64,000 nt of DNA from Paenibacillus sp. JZ16 (GCF_015326965.1 NZ_CP017659.1:3370001-3434000), one strand, 5' to 3'. Counted from the stretch's first letter, positions 16,401-25,403 are shown. A program made the numbers and translations. The notes: a model not told the origin generated them from the letters alone.

Positions 16401-18707
16401 TTAGCGGCGGGCGGGGATATCTGCCTGTTCAGGCTGCCTTGCCGCATGCTTTCGTGCTCCTCCCCCATTCAACGTTTTTTCCAATCGGGTGGTTTGCCTT
16501 ACCGCAAGTATAGACAGATCGAATTCCCGGTCATTCCGATGAGAATCCATCTCACGAAGATTTGCCGCAAGGGAACGATAGCGCTTCAAGATATTTAACC
16601 CGGTCCGGGCCGCTTCAACCGAGCTGACGGATTCTCCTGCCGTCCGGTGCCAATCTGCGAGGGAAGCCAGCTTCAGCACGGCTCGGGTTTGTTTGACATC
16701 ATTGAACCGATCCCGATTGATGGCCGCTAGATACCAAGCTGCCGCCTCTTCCGATTGGCCTCGGAGCGAGTAAGCCTCTGCCAGCTTCCAGCTCAGCTCC
16801 GGGTGATTCGGTGCATACACCAAACTTCGCTTCAGCTGCGGGATTCGCTGGCTTGGGGGAAGCCAATCCGCCAGGCTCAATGTTGCCTCCGTGTTGGCGG
16901 GGTTCCACTTTAACGAGGATTGAAGGAGCGCTATTTGCGCTCCGGGCGGTTCCGAAGCGGCCCATCGCTCTTTGACCTCGCTGATGACCAGCGCAGCAGC
17001 GAGAAGAACCCAGACCGCGAGCAGAATGATCGCCGTAACCCGGAGCAGTGACAGCGACTGTAACGGCGGATATTCCCGCTTCGTTTTATAAACAGCTAGC
17101 CGCTTCCTCCCTATTTTGAACCGTTTGCGTCTTTGAGTTGTATGAGGTCCGTTTTGCACTTCCCGACCAGAAGGAGTCGTAGCGAAGCCCATTACCGTAA
17201 GCCACAACAGCAGCAGCCATACCAGCCCAAAGCTCCAGTCAAAATCCACAGCCGCGTGCACGATCAGCACGAGGACAGCGGGCATGAGCCGAGAGCTCAC
17301 AGCAATAAGCCTTGCCACCATAAAGCTAACCAAAACAAGGACAAGCAGCAGCCCGATCACTCCCGTATTCAGCAGGATATCCATATATCCGCTGTGCACC
17401 TCGGCACCCACGTAGGGCTGGGACTGCATGGCAAGGTAGGACTGCCGCCACGTCTCCCCACCACGTCCCAGCCACAGCGACGACCGGGCCAGCTGCCACG
17501 CGTCGCTGTATAGGAGGCGGCGCGCGCTCAGCGTTGCCGCGCCGCCGAGGGTCCGATCCTGCACCTGATGCAGGATCACCGCTCCGGCTGCGGCAGCCAG
17601 CAGCGCCGCAGCGCCCAGGGCCCCTGGCGCGGCATGCCGCCGCCGCGGGCCCCCGCTGTGCCGCCAGCGGCACAGCAGCTGGCCGGCGAGGACACCGCCG
17701 GCCCAAAGCCCGGCCAGCCACAGCAGGCCGGGCAGCACCGCCGGAGCCAGCTTGGCATCAGCCAGCTGGCGGTACAGCAGCGCCGCGCTCGCCAATGGCG
17801 CGGCTGCGGCCACCAGGAGCGGCGCGAAGGCACGCCGCTCCTTAGCGAAGCCGGCCGCGCACGCGAGTGCGGCCGCGAGCCAGGCGCCGCGCGACTCCGT
17901 CAGGAGCAGCGCGGCAGTGTAGGGCAGCAGCGGCAGCAGGGCAGCCGCTGCGCGGAGCGTGCCCGTCCGGGTCCGCAGGACGGGCGGCAGCGCGAACAGC
18001 CGCTCCAGCAGGAAGGCGGCCATCACGGCCCCGAACGTGTTCGGGTACTGAAGCAGGCCGCCAAGCCTCGCGCCGGACGCGCTGATGTTCGCATCCGCCG
18101 TATGATAGATCCCATACGGCAGCTCCAAAAGCCCATACACGGCAAGCAAAGCACTCCCGCACAGCACAGCGCCCAACAGATGCCAGCCTATTTGCATCAA
18201 ACGTAAGCCGTCACCTGTACGGCTTATACGCCAGGCAACAGCTGTAAAAGAGGCATAACTTCCCCACAGGATGATCTCCTTCATCGTGCCTTCCAGTGAG
18301 AGCGGTCGCCCGATCCCATGAAGCACATACATGAGAATCATTCCGCAGATGCACCCCAATACCACTCGCAACCCTTTATCTAAATTAACCAAGCCAGAAG
18401 ATATCATGCCAGTGCCAGGAATTCCCCAGCCTTGGATTCCATCATGCCGTTTAGCTGCCATCATAAGCAGCAGAAGCATCCCAAACCCTGCTCCGACCCC
18501 ATAGACATCCCCGTCAAAAAACATTCCGCTCCGGATACCTGCCACAAAGACAAGTGCAATCAGCATCATCCCGCAAATACGATGCAGGGTCCTCCATGCC
18601 ATGAACCAGCGCCCCCGTTCCGATGCATAACCATTCCCCCGGCTGCTCCTTGCAAGGCATCCGTCCTTCGTGGCCAAACCATCTATTAGCATTGTGGGCA
18701 AGGACAT
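16401..18707 (-). CDS. O-antigen ligase family (Wzy_C) membrane protein with C-terminal TPR-like region
   Basis: 768 residues. At least ten membrane segments fill residues about 35-520, with the Wzy_C motifs TESRGAWLA and GRGGETW...HSGYMDILLNTGVIGLL. Residues about 590-740 are soluble and resemble tetratricopeptide repeats (ALLQSSLKWNPANTEATLSLADW, SLRGQSEEAAAWYLAAINRD). Relatives join or polymerise surface glycans on a lipid carrier. The codons between about 17500 and 18100 are extraordinarily rich in G and C and in Ala, Leu and Gly, unlike both ends of the gene. The start is uncertain: the ATG at 18707 has no clear ribosome site and an internal ATG near residue 33 is an alternative. Confidence 0.75.
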   Translation of the reverse strand: MSLPTMLIDGLATKDGCLARSSRGNGYASERGRWFMAWRTLHRICGMMLIALVFVAGIRSGMFFDGDVYGVGAGFGMLLLLMMAAKRHDGIQGWGIPGTGMISSGLVNLDKGLRVVLGCICGMILMYVLHGIGRPLSLEGTMKEIILWGSYASFTAVAWRISRTGDGLRLMQIGWHLLGAVLCGSALLAVYGLLELPYGIYHTADANISASGARLGGLLQYPNTFGAVMAAFLLERLFALPPVLRTRTGTLRAAAALLPLLPYTAALLLTESRGAWLAAALACAAGFAKERRAFAPLLVAAAAPLASAALLYRQLADAKLAPAVLPGLLWLAGLWAGGVLAGQLLCRWRHSGGPRRRHAAPGALGAAALLAAAAGAVILHQVQDRTLGGAATLSARRLLYSDAWQLARSSLWLGRGGETWRQSYLAMQSQPYVGAEVHSGYMDILLNTGVIGLLLVLVLVSFMVARLIAVSSRLMPAVLVLIVHAAVDFDWSFGLVWLLLLWLTVMGFATTPSGREVQNGPHTTQRRKRFKIGRKRLAVYKTKREYPPLQSLSLLRVTAIILLAVWVLLAAALVISEVKERWAASEPPGAQIALLQSSLKWNPANTEATLSLADWLPPSQRIPQLKRSLVYAPNHPELSWKLAEAYSLRGQSEEAAAWYLAAINRDRFNDVKQTRAVLKLASLADWHRTAGESVSSVEAARTGLNILKRYRSLAANLREMDSHRNDREFDLSILAVRQTTRLEKTLNGGGARKHAARQPEQADIPARR

Positions 18708-18751
18708 ACGTTGTTATTCTTGAAGCAGCGTCGGGGAACTCATCAGCGCTA

Positions 18752-18797
18752 TAAGGCCGCTTGCCCCCCGAAGTTTATACTTTCTGACTATCTAAAA
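18752..18797 (-). repeat. Partial third copy of the intergenic repeat motif
   Basis: Read on the minus strand, TTTTTTAGATAGTCAG is followed by AAAGTATAAACTTCGG, sharing the first third of repeat copies A and B and, like A, directly following a terminator. The remainder does not align to them. Confidence 0.45.
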
Positions 18798-18829
18798 AAG
18801 CGATGAAAATGCAGTCGCACTTTCATCGC
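18796..18829 (-). terminator. Terminator of the methyltransferase gene
   Basis: GCGATGAAA/TTTCATCGC stem, on the minus strand followed by TTTTTTAG, 27 bases after the stop. Confidence 0.8.
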
Positions 18830-18855
18830 TTTTTCCGGAATCGGCATGATGTATT

Positions 18856-20031
18856 TTACGTATCCGGCAGCAAGTCCTTGCACGCCCGTTCAAGATATGG
18901 AGAGGCGCTTAAAAAATCGCGGAACGCGGTATATTCCTGCCACAGCTTATCCCGATCTCCCGCAGAACCGCTAACCGCCCGGATCAATATATTCTTCGGA
19001 GTATGTTCCATATCAATAAACTCCAGCAGCTGCGTCTTGTAACCCATCAGATCGAGGAGCTTGGCTCGAATGGCGTCCGTGGCAAGGGCCGAGAAGCGTT
19101 CCTTCAATATACCGTGGGACAGCAGCGGCTCCATCACGGGGCTTTGGACTTGGGAGAACAGCTCATGCTGGCAGCAAGGCACCGACAGAATGACTGAAGC
19201 GCCCCAACGAACCGCTTTTTCCAGCGCAGCGTCTGTTGCCGTATCGCATGCATGCAGCGTGACCACCATATCCACCTGCTCCAGTTCGTCATATTCCGCA
19301 ATGTCCCCGACAAGAAACTGCAATTGGGTGTAATTCAGTTTTTTCGCCAGCATACTGCAGTGTTCGATGACATCCGCCTTGAGATCCAAACCGACAATAT
19401 TCAGCTTTCTGCGCGCGGTTACCGCCAAATAGTGATATAAAGCGAAGGTCAGATAGGATTTGCCGCAGCCAAAATCAACGATCGTCAGTGGACGGTCCTC
19501 CGGGAGGTGGGGAAGCACATCCTCAACCATCTCCAAAAACCGGTTGATCTGTTTGAACTTATCGTATCGGCGGGCAAATACTTTGCCCTCTTCACTCATG
19601 ATGCCGAGTTCCACCAGAAACGGAACAGGCTCTCCCTCTTCAAGGATATATGTCTTTTTCCGGTTATGGGACAAATCCGTTTTTGTCTTGGAGGGGGATT
19701 TGGTCAGAATCGAAACCTTGTATTTCTTCGAGATCAGAACCTGATAGTCCGCTTCCGGCGTATACATCATCGCTTGCCGGAATACATTCTCGAACATGTC
19801 AACCAGCACGGCCTCCGCCTCATCGGCCGGCACGTTCTGATGGGTGACTTTGGTTCCGGAATAATAGGCAAACTGATAGTGCAGCTTGTTCTTGAGCTCT
19901 ACGGGCTTAACCGTTACTTTGCTGTAGGTCATGCCTTCCCGCTTGCGGAGCTGGCTTAGCGTAGCTGTGATCAATGATCCTTCTTCCATGATGTTGTGAA
20001 TCAATTTTCTTAATGCATCCAAAAGGTACAT
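18856..20031 (-). CDS. SAM-dependent methyltransferase, METTL25/Methyltransf_32-like
   Basis: 391 residues. The N-terminal 170 residues have no named domain. From about 180 a Rossmann methyltransferase begins: motif I VDFGCGKSYLTFALYHYL, motif II IVGLDLKADVIEHC, and LVGDIAEY, then VTLHACDTATDAALEKA and SVPCCQHEL. The HACDTATD segment and the paired cysteines mark the Methyltransf_32 group, whose eukaryotic members are METTL25 and RRNAD1. An RNA or ribosome-related substrate is plausible but not shown. Stands alone with its own terminator. Confidence 0.8.
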   Translation of the reverse strand: MYLLDALRKLIHNIMEEGSLITATLSQLRKREGMTYSKVTVKPVELKNKLHYQFAYYSGTKVTHQNVPADEAEAVLVDMFENVFRQAMMYTPEADYQVLISKKYKVSILTKSPSKTKTDLSHNRKKTYILEEGEPVPFLVELGIMSEEGKVFARRYDKFKQINRFLEMVEDVLPHLPEDRPLTIVDFGCGKSYLTFALYHYLAVTARRKLNIVGLDLKADVIEHCSMLAKKLNYTQLQFLVGDIAEYDELEQVDMVVTLHACDTATDAALEKAVRWGASVILSVPCCQHELFSQVQSPVMEPLLSHGILKERFSALATDAIRAKLLDLMGYKTQLLEFIDMEHTPKNILIRAVSGSAGDRDKLWQEYTAFRDFLSASPYLERACKDLLPDT

Positions 20032-20090
20032 CTCGCTTTCTTTATATGATAGACAGGTTAATCCCGCTTAGGTCAACGACTTGTCGCCTT

Positions 20091-20750
20091 TCACCGCTTC
20101 ATGCGGAAAACGACGCTTAAGCTCATCCATTCCTTCGTGGACTTCCTCCAGCGGAAGCCCCCCTTCGCCAAATCCTCAGGCAGCTTCAGCTGCAATCTTT
20201 GATAGAACTGCACAGCTTCGCCATATTCCATCTTGCCATTATCCAGCAGTTGGTAGAGGGTGTTCTCCGCTTCTGCGTACATCCCCTGCTGCTCCGTATA
20301 CGCATAGTAATCCCGCATTGCTGTTTCTGTCCATGCATACGACCTTAAACGTTCTCTCACCATACCGATCCGTTCCGTCAACCCGATCAGCTTCAAATCC
20401 GCTCCTTGCAGGGCCGACTTCAAATATAGCTGAAAGACCTTGGTATAGAGCATAACGGCTTCTTCTTCACGCTCCAGCTCAAGCAGCAGGGATGCTTCCT
20501 CTTCCATTAGCCTGGCGGCGCTTTGCAGCTTGTCCGCTTCCAGATAACCGTGACTGCGAAATAGCTGCTCAATATCGGCAGCGGACAATGAGCGAAGCAG
20601 CTCTGAATTCAACCGGAACTGTCGTTTGAAGAGCTCATCCAGCTCCCATAGCGCTTCTGTGTGCTTGCGCTCCTGCTTAAGCGAAAACACCTTGGCAATC
20701 ATCTGTGTCATATCCTCAATTAGCCGCACGAGATAATCCCTGCGAAACAT
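20091..20750 (-). CDS. DUF6483 family protein
   Basis: 219 residues from the ATG at 20750, preceded by GGGGGTG; a frame reaching 21029 is unlikely to be translated. The protein is almost wholly helical and looks like stacked TPR-like pairs (MFRRDYLVRLIEDMTQMIAKVF, KVFQLYLKSAL, EAENTLYQLLDNGKMEYGEAVQFYQRL). The opening is characteristic of DUF6483 proteins, which are found in Firmicutes and have no known function. No signal peptide or membrane segment. Confidence 0.7.
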   Translation of the reverse strand: MFRRDYLVRLIEDMTQMIAKVFSLKQERKHTEALWELDELFKRQFRLNSELLRSLSAADIEQLFRSHGYLEADKLQSAARLMEEEASLLLELEREEEAVMLYTKVFQLYLKSALQGADLKLIGLTERIGMVRERLRSYAWTETAMRDYYAYTEQQGMYAEAENTLYQLLDNGKMEYGEAVQFYQRLQLKLPEDLAKGGFRWRKSTKEWMSLSVVFRMKR

Positions 20751-21033
20751 ACGCGCACCCCCAACCTGCATCCATGTCAGATGCAGCGTATTCCTGATCT
20801 TCATCTTTACTATACTGCGTTCAGCTGCCAAGAAACCAAGAAGGAATGCCGGGGCAGCCTTTAGCGAATCATCCTTTACAAGAGAGAAATTTGCCGGTTC
20901 AAACTCAAGCCGGATCACGATTAAATTGTAGGCTATCCGGGGCCAGAATTCCAGTTCCCGACCTCCCCCTCCCATTCTCGCTCTACTTCGGCCGGCCAAG
21001 CATACGAGGTATGGCGCGTCTGGGCACAAAATA
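20751..21033. other. Non-coding stretch
   Basis: Between the DUF6483 start and the terminator at 21034 there is an open frame without ribosome site and without a protein-like sequence. I see no repeat or structured element. It should hold the DUF6483 promoter, but no convincing -35/-10 pair stands out. Confidence 0.4.
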
Positions 21034-21070
21034 AATGAACGGATATCCCGCTAGGGGGTATCCGTTCATT
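21034..21070 (-). terminator. Terminator of the alpha/beta hydrolase gene
   Basis: AATGAACGGATA-CCC type arms (16 bp, one mismatch) with a 5-base loop; T-rich on both flanks. Confidence 0.85.
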
Positions 21071-21096
21071 ATAAACTATTGAAAGATTCTCATGCG

Positions 21097-21888
21097 TTAT
21101 TCATTCGTAAGCCGTCCCATGAAAGAAGTGATGACCTCGCCGAGCTTCTCCGGCGTCTCCATCATACTCATATGTCCTGCGCCCTCGATTACATATTGAG
21201 TCACGTTGTCATGGTCTGTCGTAAAGGTACGCTCTGCCGGAATCAATCCGTCCTTCTCCCCTGCTACCAGCAGGATAGGCAGCGTGGACGCGGAGAGCAC
21301 ATCGCGTCGGTCCGGACGCTCACGCATCGCCAGCGCCGCTCCGATTGCTCCCTGAGGTGGCGTTAGATAGCCTATCTCCTTCGCCCGCTGAATACATTCC
21401 GGTTTGTTATCCTTCGTATCCGGAGCGAATAAGCCGGGCACCAATCCGTCAACAAAAGCCGTAATGCCCTCCCCTTGGATGGTGCTGACCGCCTGCACCC
21501 TCTTCTCCTTCGCTTCGTCCGAATCCGGGTAGCCTGTGGAATGAATCAGGCCAAAGGCGTTCAAACGAGAAGCGTAACGCTGGGCAAAGGAGAGCGTGAT
21601 ATATCCTCCAAGGGAATGACCGAGTAACGCTGCCTTCGGAATGTCGAGCTCATCCATCAATAGCAGTACATCGTCTGCCATCTGTTCAATGGTATACGAT
21701 CCCATCGGTGCATCAGACCGCCCGTGACCACGGAGATCCGGTACAATGACTCTGAAGCCTTGAAGAAATGGCAGTACCTGTTCCCAGTAGGCGGAGCTTC
21801 CACAGAAACCGTGAAGCAGAATGATCGGCTCACCTTGTCCCTGATCAACATAACAAATCGTGCTGCCGTTGCATTGTACTTTTTCCAT
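21097..21888 (-). CDS. Alpha/beta-fold hydrolase
   Basis: 263 residues from the ATG at 21888, which follows AGAAGGG; an in-frame start 15 codons upstream lacks a ribosome site. Oxyanion loop HGFCGSS, PDLRGHGRSD, nucleophile elbow GHSLGG (Ser), acid in LLVAGEKDGLIP and His in IEGAGHMSMME complete the triad. The family covers esterases, haloperoxidase-like and lipase-like enzymes; the substrate cannot be read from the sequence. Monocistronic with its own terminator. Confidence 0.85.
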   Translation of the reverse strand: MEKVQCNGSTICYVDQGQGEPIILLHGFCGSSAYWEQVLPFLQGFRVIVPDLRGHGRSDAPMGSYTIEQMADDVLLLMDELDIPKAALLGHSLGGYITLSFAQRYASRLNAFGLIHSTGYPDSDEAKEKRVQAVSTIQGEGITAFVDGLVPGLFAPDTKDNKPECIQRAKEIGYLTPPQGAIGAALAMRERPDRRDVLSASTLPILLVAGEKDGLIPAERTFTTDHDNVTQYVIEGAGHMSMMETPEKLGEVITSFMGRLTNE

Positions 21889-21996
21889 AGCGATACCCTT
21901 CTTTCTATTCAGCGGATGCCATGTGATAGACACCCATTATTTTATAAAGAATGATCTATTATTAAACAAAAACAACCCCGGCTGAAACGCCATGTC

Positions 21997-22536
21997 TTAC
22001 GGCCTAAGGCCAAAGGCAATAGCGGCTTGCTTCGCTATCTGCTCCGCCATCCCCATGACTTGGTATAAGGACGTCACTTGAAGAGTCCAATACGGCTTCG
22101 GTCCATGGACGTTCACAACCGCTGCCACGCTATAATCCCCCACTGCCGGAAGCCTCCCGCCGACGGACTGGGCAGGCGTCAGTGGACCCTCGCATGTAAA
22201 GAAATATCCGACTGACGAGGATTGTCCCAAGCATGCATCAATGGCAATAATCGACTTATCCTCAGGTATGCCTTGAAGTCTTGCCTCAAGATTAAAAGCG
22301 TCACACGGTTCGGGCAGCGTCCCGATCACATGCGGGACACCGTATTCCGAGAGCCGGCTTCCTGTTAGCGGTCCGAGTGCATCTCCTGTGGAACGGTCAG
22401 TGCCAATACATAAAAATACGATGCTATCCAGCGCATGCCGCTGCGAAATCGTCCGAAAAAAATCCGCCAGTTCATGCCCCGACATTTTAGCTTTTACAGC
22501 CTGTACGCCTGGCGTCTTGCCGGCTTGTTCGCTCAT
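21997..22536 (-). CDS. yyaC: Spore protein YyaC (DUF1256)
   Basis: 179 residues. IVFLCIGTDRSTGDALGPLTGSRL and IIAIDACLG are the conserved acidic and glycine-rich motifs shared with germination protease GPR, to which this family is structurally related. It is made during sporulation in B. subtilis; proteolytic activity has been suggested but its target is not established. GGAGG precedes the ATG. Its presence marks the host as an endospore former. Confidence 0.9.
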   Translation of the reverse strand: MSEQAGKTPGVQAVKAKMSGHELADFFRTISQRHALDSIVFLCIGTDRSTGDALGPLTGSRLSEYGVPHVIGTLPEPCDAFNLEARLQGIPEDKSIIAIDACLGQSSSVGYFFTCEGPLTPAQSVGGRLPAVGDYSVAAVVNVHGPKPYWTLQVTSLYQVMGMAEQIAKQAAIAFGLRP

Positions 22537-22720
22537 GACGGACCTCCTCCTTGATTACATCGCTTAAAACCTTGCTTTTTACAGCCTAAAAAACCTTTTT
22601 TTCCTGATTTTAACCTATCTCTGTCTCCGATGGCAAAAACATTGGTCGAGCCGCACGGTAACATGGTACAATACAGGGATGAAAATCGTAAATCCGCCTA
22701 TGAGAGGATGGTGTTAATCC

Positions 22721-22948
22721 ATGGATTTGAGTGAAAAATCACAAGCTAATGTCGAGTATATGATTGAACAGATTAAAACCAAGCTTCGGATGGCTACAGG
22801 TGCTGCCATGCAAGCCTCCGCCTTCTCGGTTAACCAATATGATGATATTTATGATTTGTACGATATGGTCATGAATAAGCAAAACCTGAGTATATCGGAA
22901 GTGGAAGCAGTTGTATCGGAGCTCGGGCAGCTGCGCGGGAACCAGTAG
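22721..22948 (+). CDS. yfkK: DUF1128 family protein (YfkK-like)
   Basis: 75 residues, soluble and helical, aligning end to end with B. subtilis YfkK (NxEYMIEQIKTKLRMA at the start, ISEVEAVVSELGQLR at the end). Function unknown. A possible promoter with TTGGTC and an extended -10 TGGTACAAT, 19-base spacer, lies at 22642-22672. A strong terminator follows. Confidence 0.85.
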   Translation: MDLSEKSQANVEYMIEQIKTKLRMATGAAMQASAFSVNQYDDIYDLYDMVMNKQNLSISEVEAVVSELGQLRGNQ

Positions 22949-22970
22949 ATCATCATTAGCCCTTTTATAG

Positions 22971-23018
22971 CAAAGCCCCCGGAACTTCGCTGATCCAAGC
23001 GATGTTCCGGGGGCTTTG
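22971..23018 (+). terminator. Bidirectional terminator between yfkK and the pirin gene
   Basis: CAAAGCCCCCGGAAC/GTTCCGGGGGCTTTG, a perfect 15-bp stem with an 18-base loop. Confidence 0.9.
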
Positions 23019-23028
23019 TTGTCCTTCT

Positions 23029-23745
23029 CTACGGCATATCGATCATCACCACTTCCGAGATCCCCTTACTTGAGTTCCCTCGAAATGTCAGCTCATGACG
23101 CCGCTGTATCCTGGCGGCATCACCCGCAGTAATATCAAACTTGCCGTCTTCCGACGATATTTCGACTTGACCGCTAATGACGTACAGGTGCATTCTCCGA
23201 TCCCCTGCCAGGCTGTACGTCAGTTCTTGTCCTGTCTCCAGTATGGTACTGTATATCACAACATCCAGCGATTGGGGCAAGCTGGATTCACCATGGCCCG
23301 ACCCGATGATCGGAAGCATCTGGTTCAACCGCTCTTCCTGTGTAAAATCGCTTTGATGGTGACTGGTCTCAAGGTCCGGCTCCGCAGGTAGAAACCACAT
23401 TTCCAGGTAGCGTACGTCCTCGGACGAGGCATTTTTCTCTGCATGGTACACGCCAGTGCCTGTATTCACGACATGAATCGAACCGGGAGTCAGCTCGATT
23501 TCTTTCCCTGTATCATCTTCATACGTTAACGAGCCTTCCAGCACCAAATGGACAATGATCAAATCATGATGAAACCTTCGATCAAAACCCTCCATCGGTT
23601 TAAGCATATATTCATTATGCGCCAGTAAGCTTCCAAAATGCTCGTTATGCGGATCCGTATAATCCTCGAATGAAAAGCTGAATTCACTATGAATACCGTC
23701 TTTATGGGTAGTATGTCTTTCCGCTGCCGTCATGATCTTAATCAT
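23029..23745 (-). CDS. Pirin family bicupin protein
   Basis: 238 residues, two cupin barrels. The first carries FHHDLIIVHLVLEGSLTYED and GTGVYHAEKN, the places where pirin binds its single iron. Typical pirin starts with HPHxxxE; here it reads FHHDLII, so the first ligands are partly altered. Bacterial pirins such as YhhW oxidise quercetin in vitro; the cellular role is open. Single gene, terminator shared with yfkK. Confidence 0.8.
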   Translation of the reverse strand: MIKIMTAAERHTTHKDGIHSEFSFSFEDYTDPHNEHFGSLLAHNEYMLKPMEGFDRRFHHDLIIVHLVLEGSLTYEDDTGKEIELTPGSIHVVNTGTGVYHAEKNASSEDVRYLEMWFLPAEPDLETSHHQSDFTQEERLNQMLPIIGSGHGESSLPQSLDVVIYSTILETGQELTYSLAGDRRMHLYVISGQVEISSEDGKFDITAGDAARIQRRHELTFRGNSSKGISEVVMIDMP

Positions 23746-23810
23746 GGCCGGTCACCTCCGCCTTTTTTACTAATCAATACCCCGGCGGTTTCCGGTCTAA
23801 TCAGTCATGC

Positions 23811-24815
23811 TTAAGCACCGTTCAGCATAAACGCGGTTTCCACCCTGCCTACTTTCAGGCCCTCATCGTTGCATAAATCTTTGGGATACGCGGATTTCAA
23901 GCGGTCGATGGTTATTTTGTTGCTATACCCGATTTGCTCCAATATGGACTCCGCTACCCAGCCCCATTCTTCTTCTGATCCATCTGCAATTTTGAACGAA
24001 ATGCCGAGCCGCTCCTTCTTCAGACCTAAGCAGTACACGCCTTTAAATCCTCCTTTGGCCACAATATTATCGTCTTCCAAGAGAAGGGTGTCCACCTTTT
24101 GATTTCCTGCCACCATATAGGGAGATGCGTGCATGGCCTCCGTGATTCGGATGACCGCCCTTTTTGTTGGCTCATCCTCGATAAGGTCCGGGGATGCAAG
24201 CTTCATATAGGCTGTAGCCAAAGCGCGAAGCGGCATGGCGAATACCGGCAGGCCGCAACCGTCCGTTCCCAATCGGATATCAGAGGGAGCCAGTCCCGAC
24301 AAATAGGAGACCGTCTTAAGGATCTCCTGCTGCAGTGGATGTTCCGGCTGATCGTATCCGAGCAGCGGGTACCCTTTCATCTGACAATAGGCCAACATGC
24401 CATAATGCTTCCCGGAGCAATTATGGAACCATTTGCTCTTGTTTCTCTGGTCTCGCAGAAGAGCCTCTTTATTTTTCTCATCCAGCGGCCAGCTCGATGC
24501 GCAAACCATGTAAGCTTCACTAATATTGACCTTGCGGGCAAAGCCTTCCAATACTTCGGTATGAGCCGGCTCCGCCCGATGCGAAGCCGTCATGATCGCG
24601 ATTTCCTTATCCGTCAGCCCATAATGGTCAGCAAGCCCGCCACGGATGGAGGGGATTGCCTGCATCGGCTTGGCCGAAGAACGCGTAAATGCGACATATT
24701 CCGGATCTCCCGCGTATGCCTGTATGCTTCCTTGTTCATTAACAATACATATATGTCCATTGTGGACGCACTCCAATATGTCCGCCCGATATTCCTTCAC
24801 TAATACAGTATCCAT
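23811..24815 (-). CDS. L-asparaginase, type II-like family (PF06089)
   Basis: 334 residues. This is the ReAV-type asparaginase family, not the AnsA/EcAII fold: TRSSAKPMQAIP holds the Ser-Ser-x-Lys tetrad start, NCSGKHYGMLAYC holds the Cys-Ser-x-Lys part and TDGCGLPVFAMP the next conserved cysteine. It hydrolyses asparagine to aspartate and ammonia. No signal peptide, so cytosolic. It stands alone; about 280 bases lie between it and the divergent GlsB/YeaQ gene. Confidence 0.85.
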   Translation of the reverse strand: MDTVLVKEYRADILECVHNGHICIVNEQGSIQAYAGDPEYVAFTRSSAKPMQAIPSIRGGLADHYGLTDKEIAIMTASHRAEPAHTEVLEGFARKVNISEAYMVCASSWPLDEKNKEALLRDQRNKSKWFHNCSGKHYGMLAYCQMKGYPLLGYDQPEHPLQQEILKTVSYLSGLAPSDIRLGTDGCGLPVFAMPLRALATAYMKLASPDLIEDEPTKRAVIRITEAMHASPYMVAGNQKVDTLLLEDDNIVAKGGFKGVYCLGLKKERLGISFKIADGSEEEWGWVAESILEQIGYSNKITIDRLKSAYPKDLCNDEGLKVGRVETAFMLNGA

Positions 24816-25015
24816 GTTAAATAACTCCTTCTATAACCGTCTGTGACCGTATTCCTGTCTTAAAAACCTGTGTATATCTGGTACCTATAATCCTCGATAA
24901 TTCCGGGATTGTTGCAAATCTGTATTCAGTATAGTACAAAAATCTGCAAATAACAGCAGGCGATCATTCCGTAGGGGACGGACACTTCATTTTATCTCCC
25001 GTTTAACGTTGTCCT

Positions 25016-25040
25016 GTTTCACGATGTGGCCTTAGGTTTA
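25016..25040 (+). promoter_or_regulatory. Candidate sigma-B promoter before the GlsB/YeaQ-YtxH pair
   Basis: GTTTCA (25016-25021), 13 bases, GGTTTA (25035-25040), about 60 bases before the ATG at 25099. Close to the stronger motif found before rsbV, although the -10 is imperfect. Confidence 0.4.
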
Positions 25041-25098
25041 ATTACGAGATAAGCAAGCCCACTCGAAAAACATTGCTCTTTAAAAAGGAGGCGATCGT

Positions 25099-25356
25099 AT
25101 GTGGGGAATCATCATCAGCATCGTAATGGCAATCATCATCGGGATCATCGGGGATGCGCTGGCTGGTCATGAAATGCCGGGCGGAATTATCGGGTCCATG
25201 ATCGCTGGTTTCGTAGGCGCATGGCTCGGACCATGGCTCTTCGGAGCATGGGGGCCTGTCATCGGCGGATTTGCCATTGTGCCCGCTATCATCGGTACAG
25301 CTATCTTCGTATTCTTGCTCGGTCTTGCTGCCAAGCTATTTAGACGTACAGCCTGA
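25099..25356 (+). CDS. GlsB/YeaQ/YmgE family stress membrane protein
   Basis: 85 residues, three membrane helices packed with glycines (IIIGIIGDALAG, GGIIGSMIAGFVGAWLG). GGAGG is in front of the ATG. Members of this family are often induced by general stress, and a sigma-B-like promoter is present upstream. YtxH-type gene follows 47 bases later with no terminator between, so the two are probably co-transcribed. Confidence 0.85.
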   Translation: MWGIIISIVMAIIIGIIGDALAGHEMPGGIIGSMIAGFVGAWLGPWLFGAWGPVIGGFAIVPAIIGTAIFVFLLGLAAKLFRRTA

Positions 25357-25403
25357 TTCTCGTGTCTATATTCTTTTTATATTAACTAAAAGGAGTGAAA
25401 GTT

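Noticed and set aside
17326..18206. Several overlapping ORFs on both strands in the G+C-rich part of the O-antigen-ligase-like gene
   Set aside because: Stop codons are rare in such G+C-rich DNA. Products are Arg/Ala/Pro-rich without domains, while the chosen frame keeps membrane helices and Wzy_C motifs.
20751..21029. N-terminal extension of the DUF6483 protein by 93 residues
   Set aside because: The extension has no ribosome site and no family similarity; GGGGGTG and the usual family start are at 20750.
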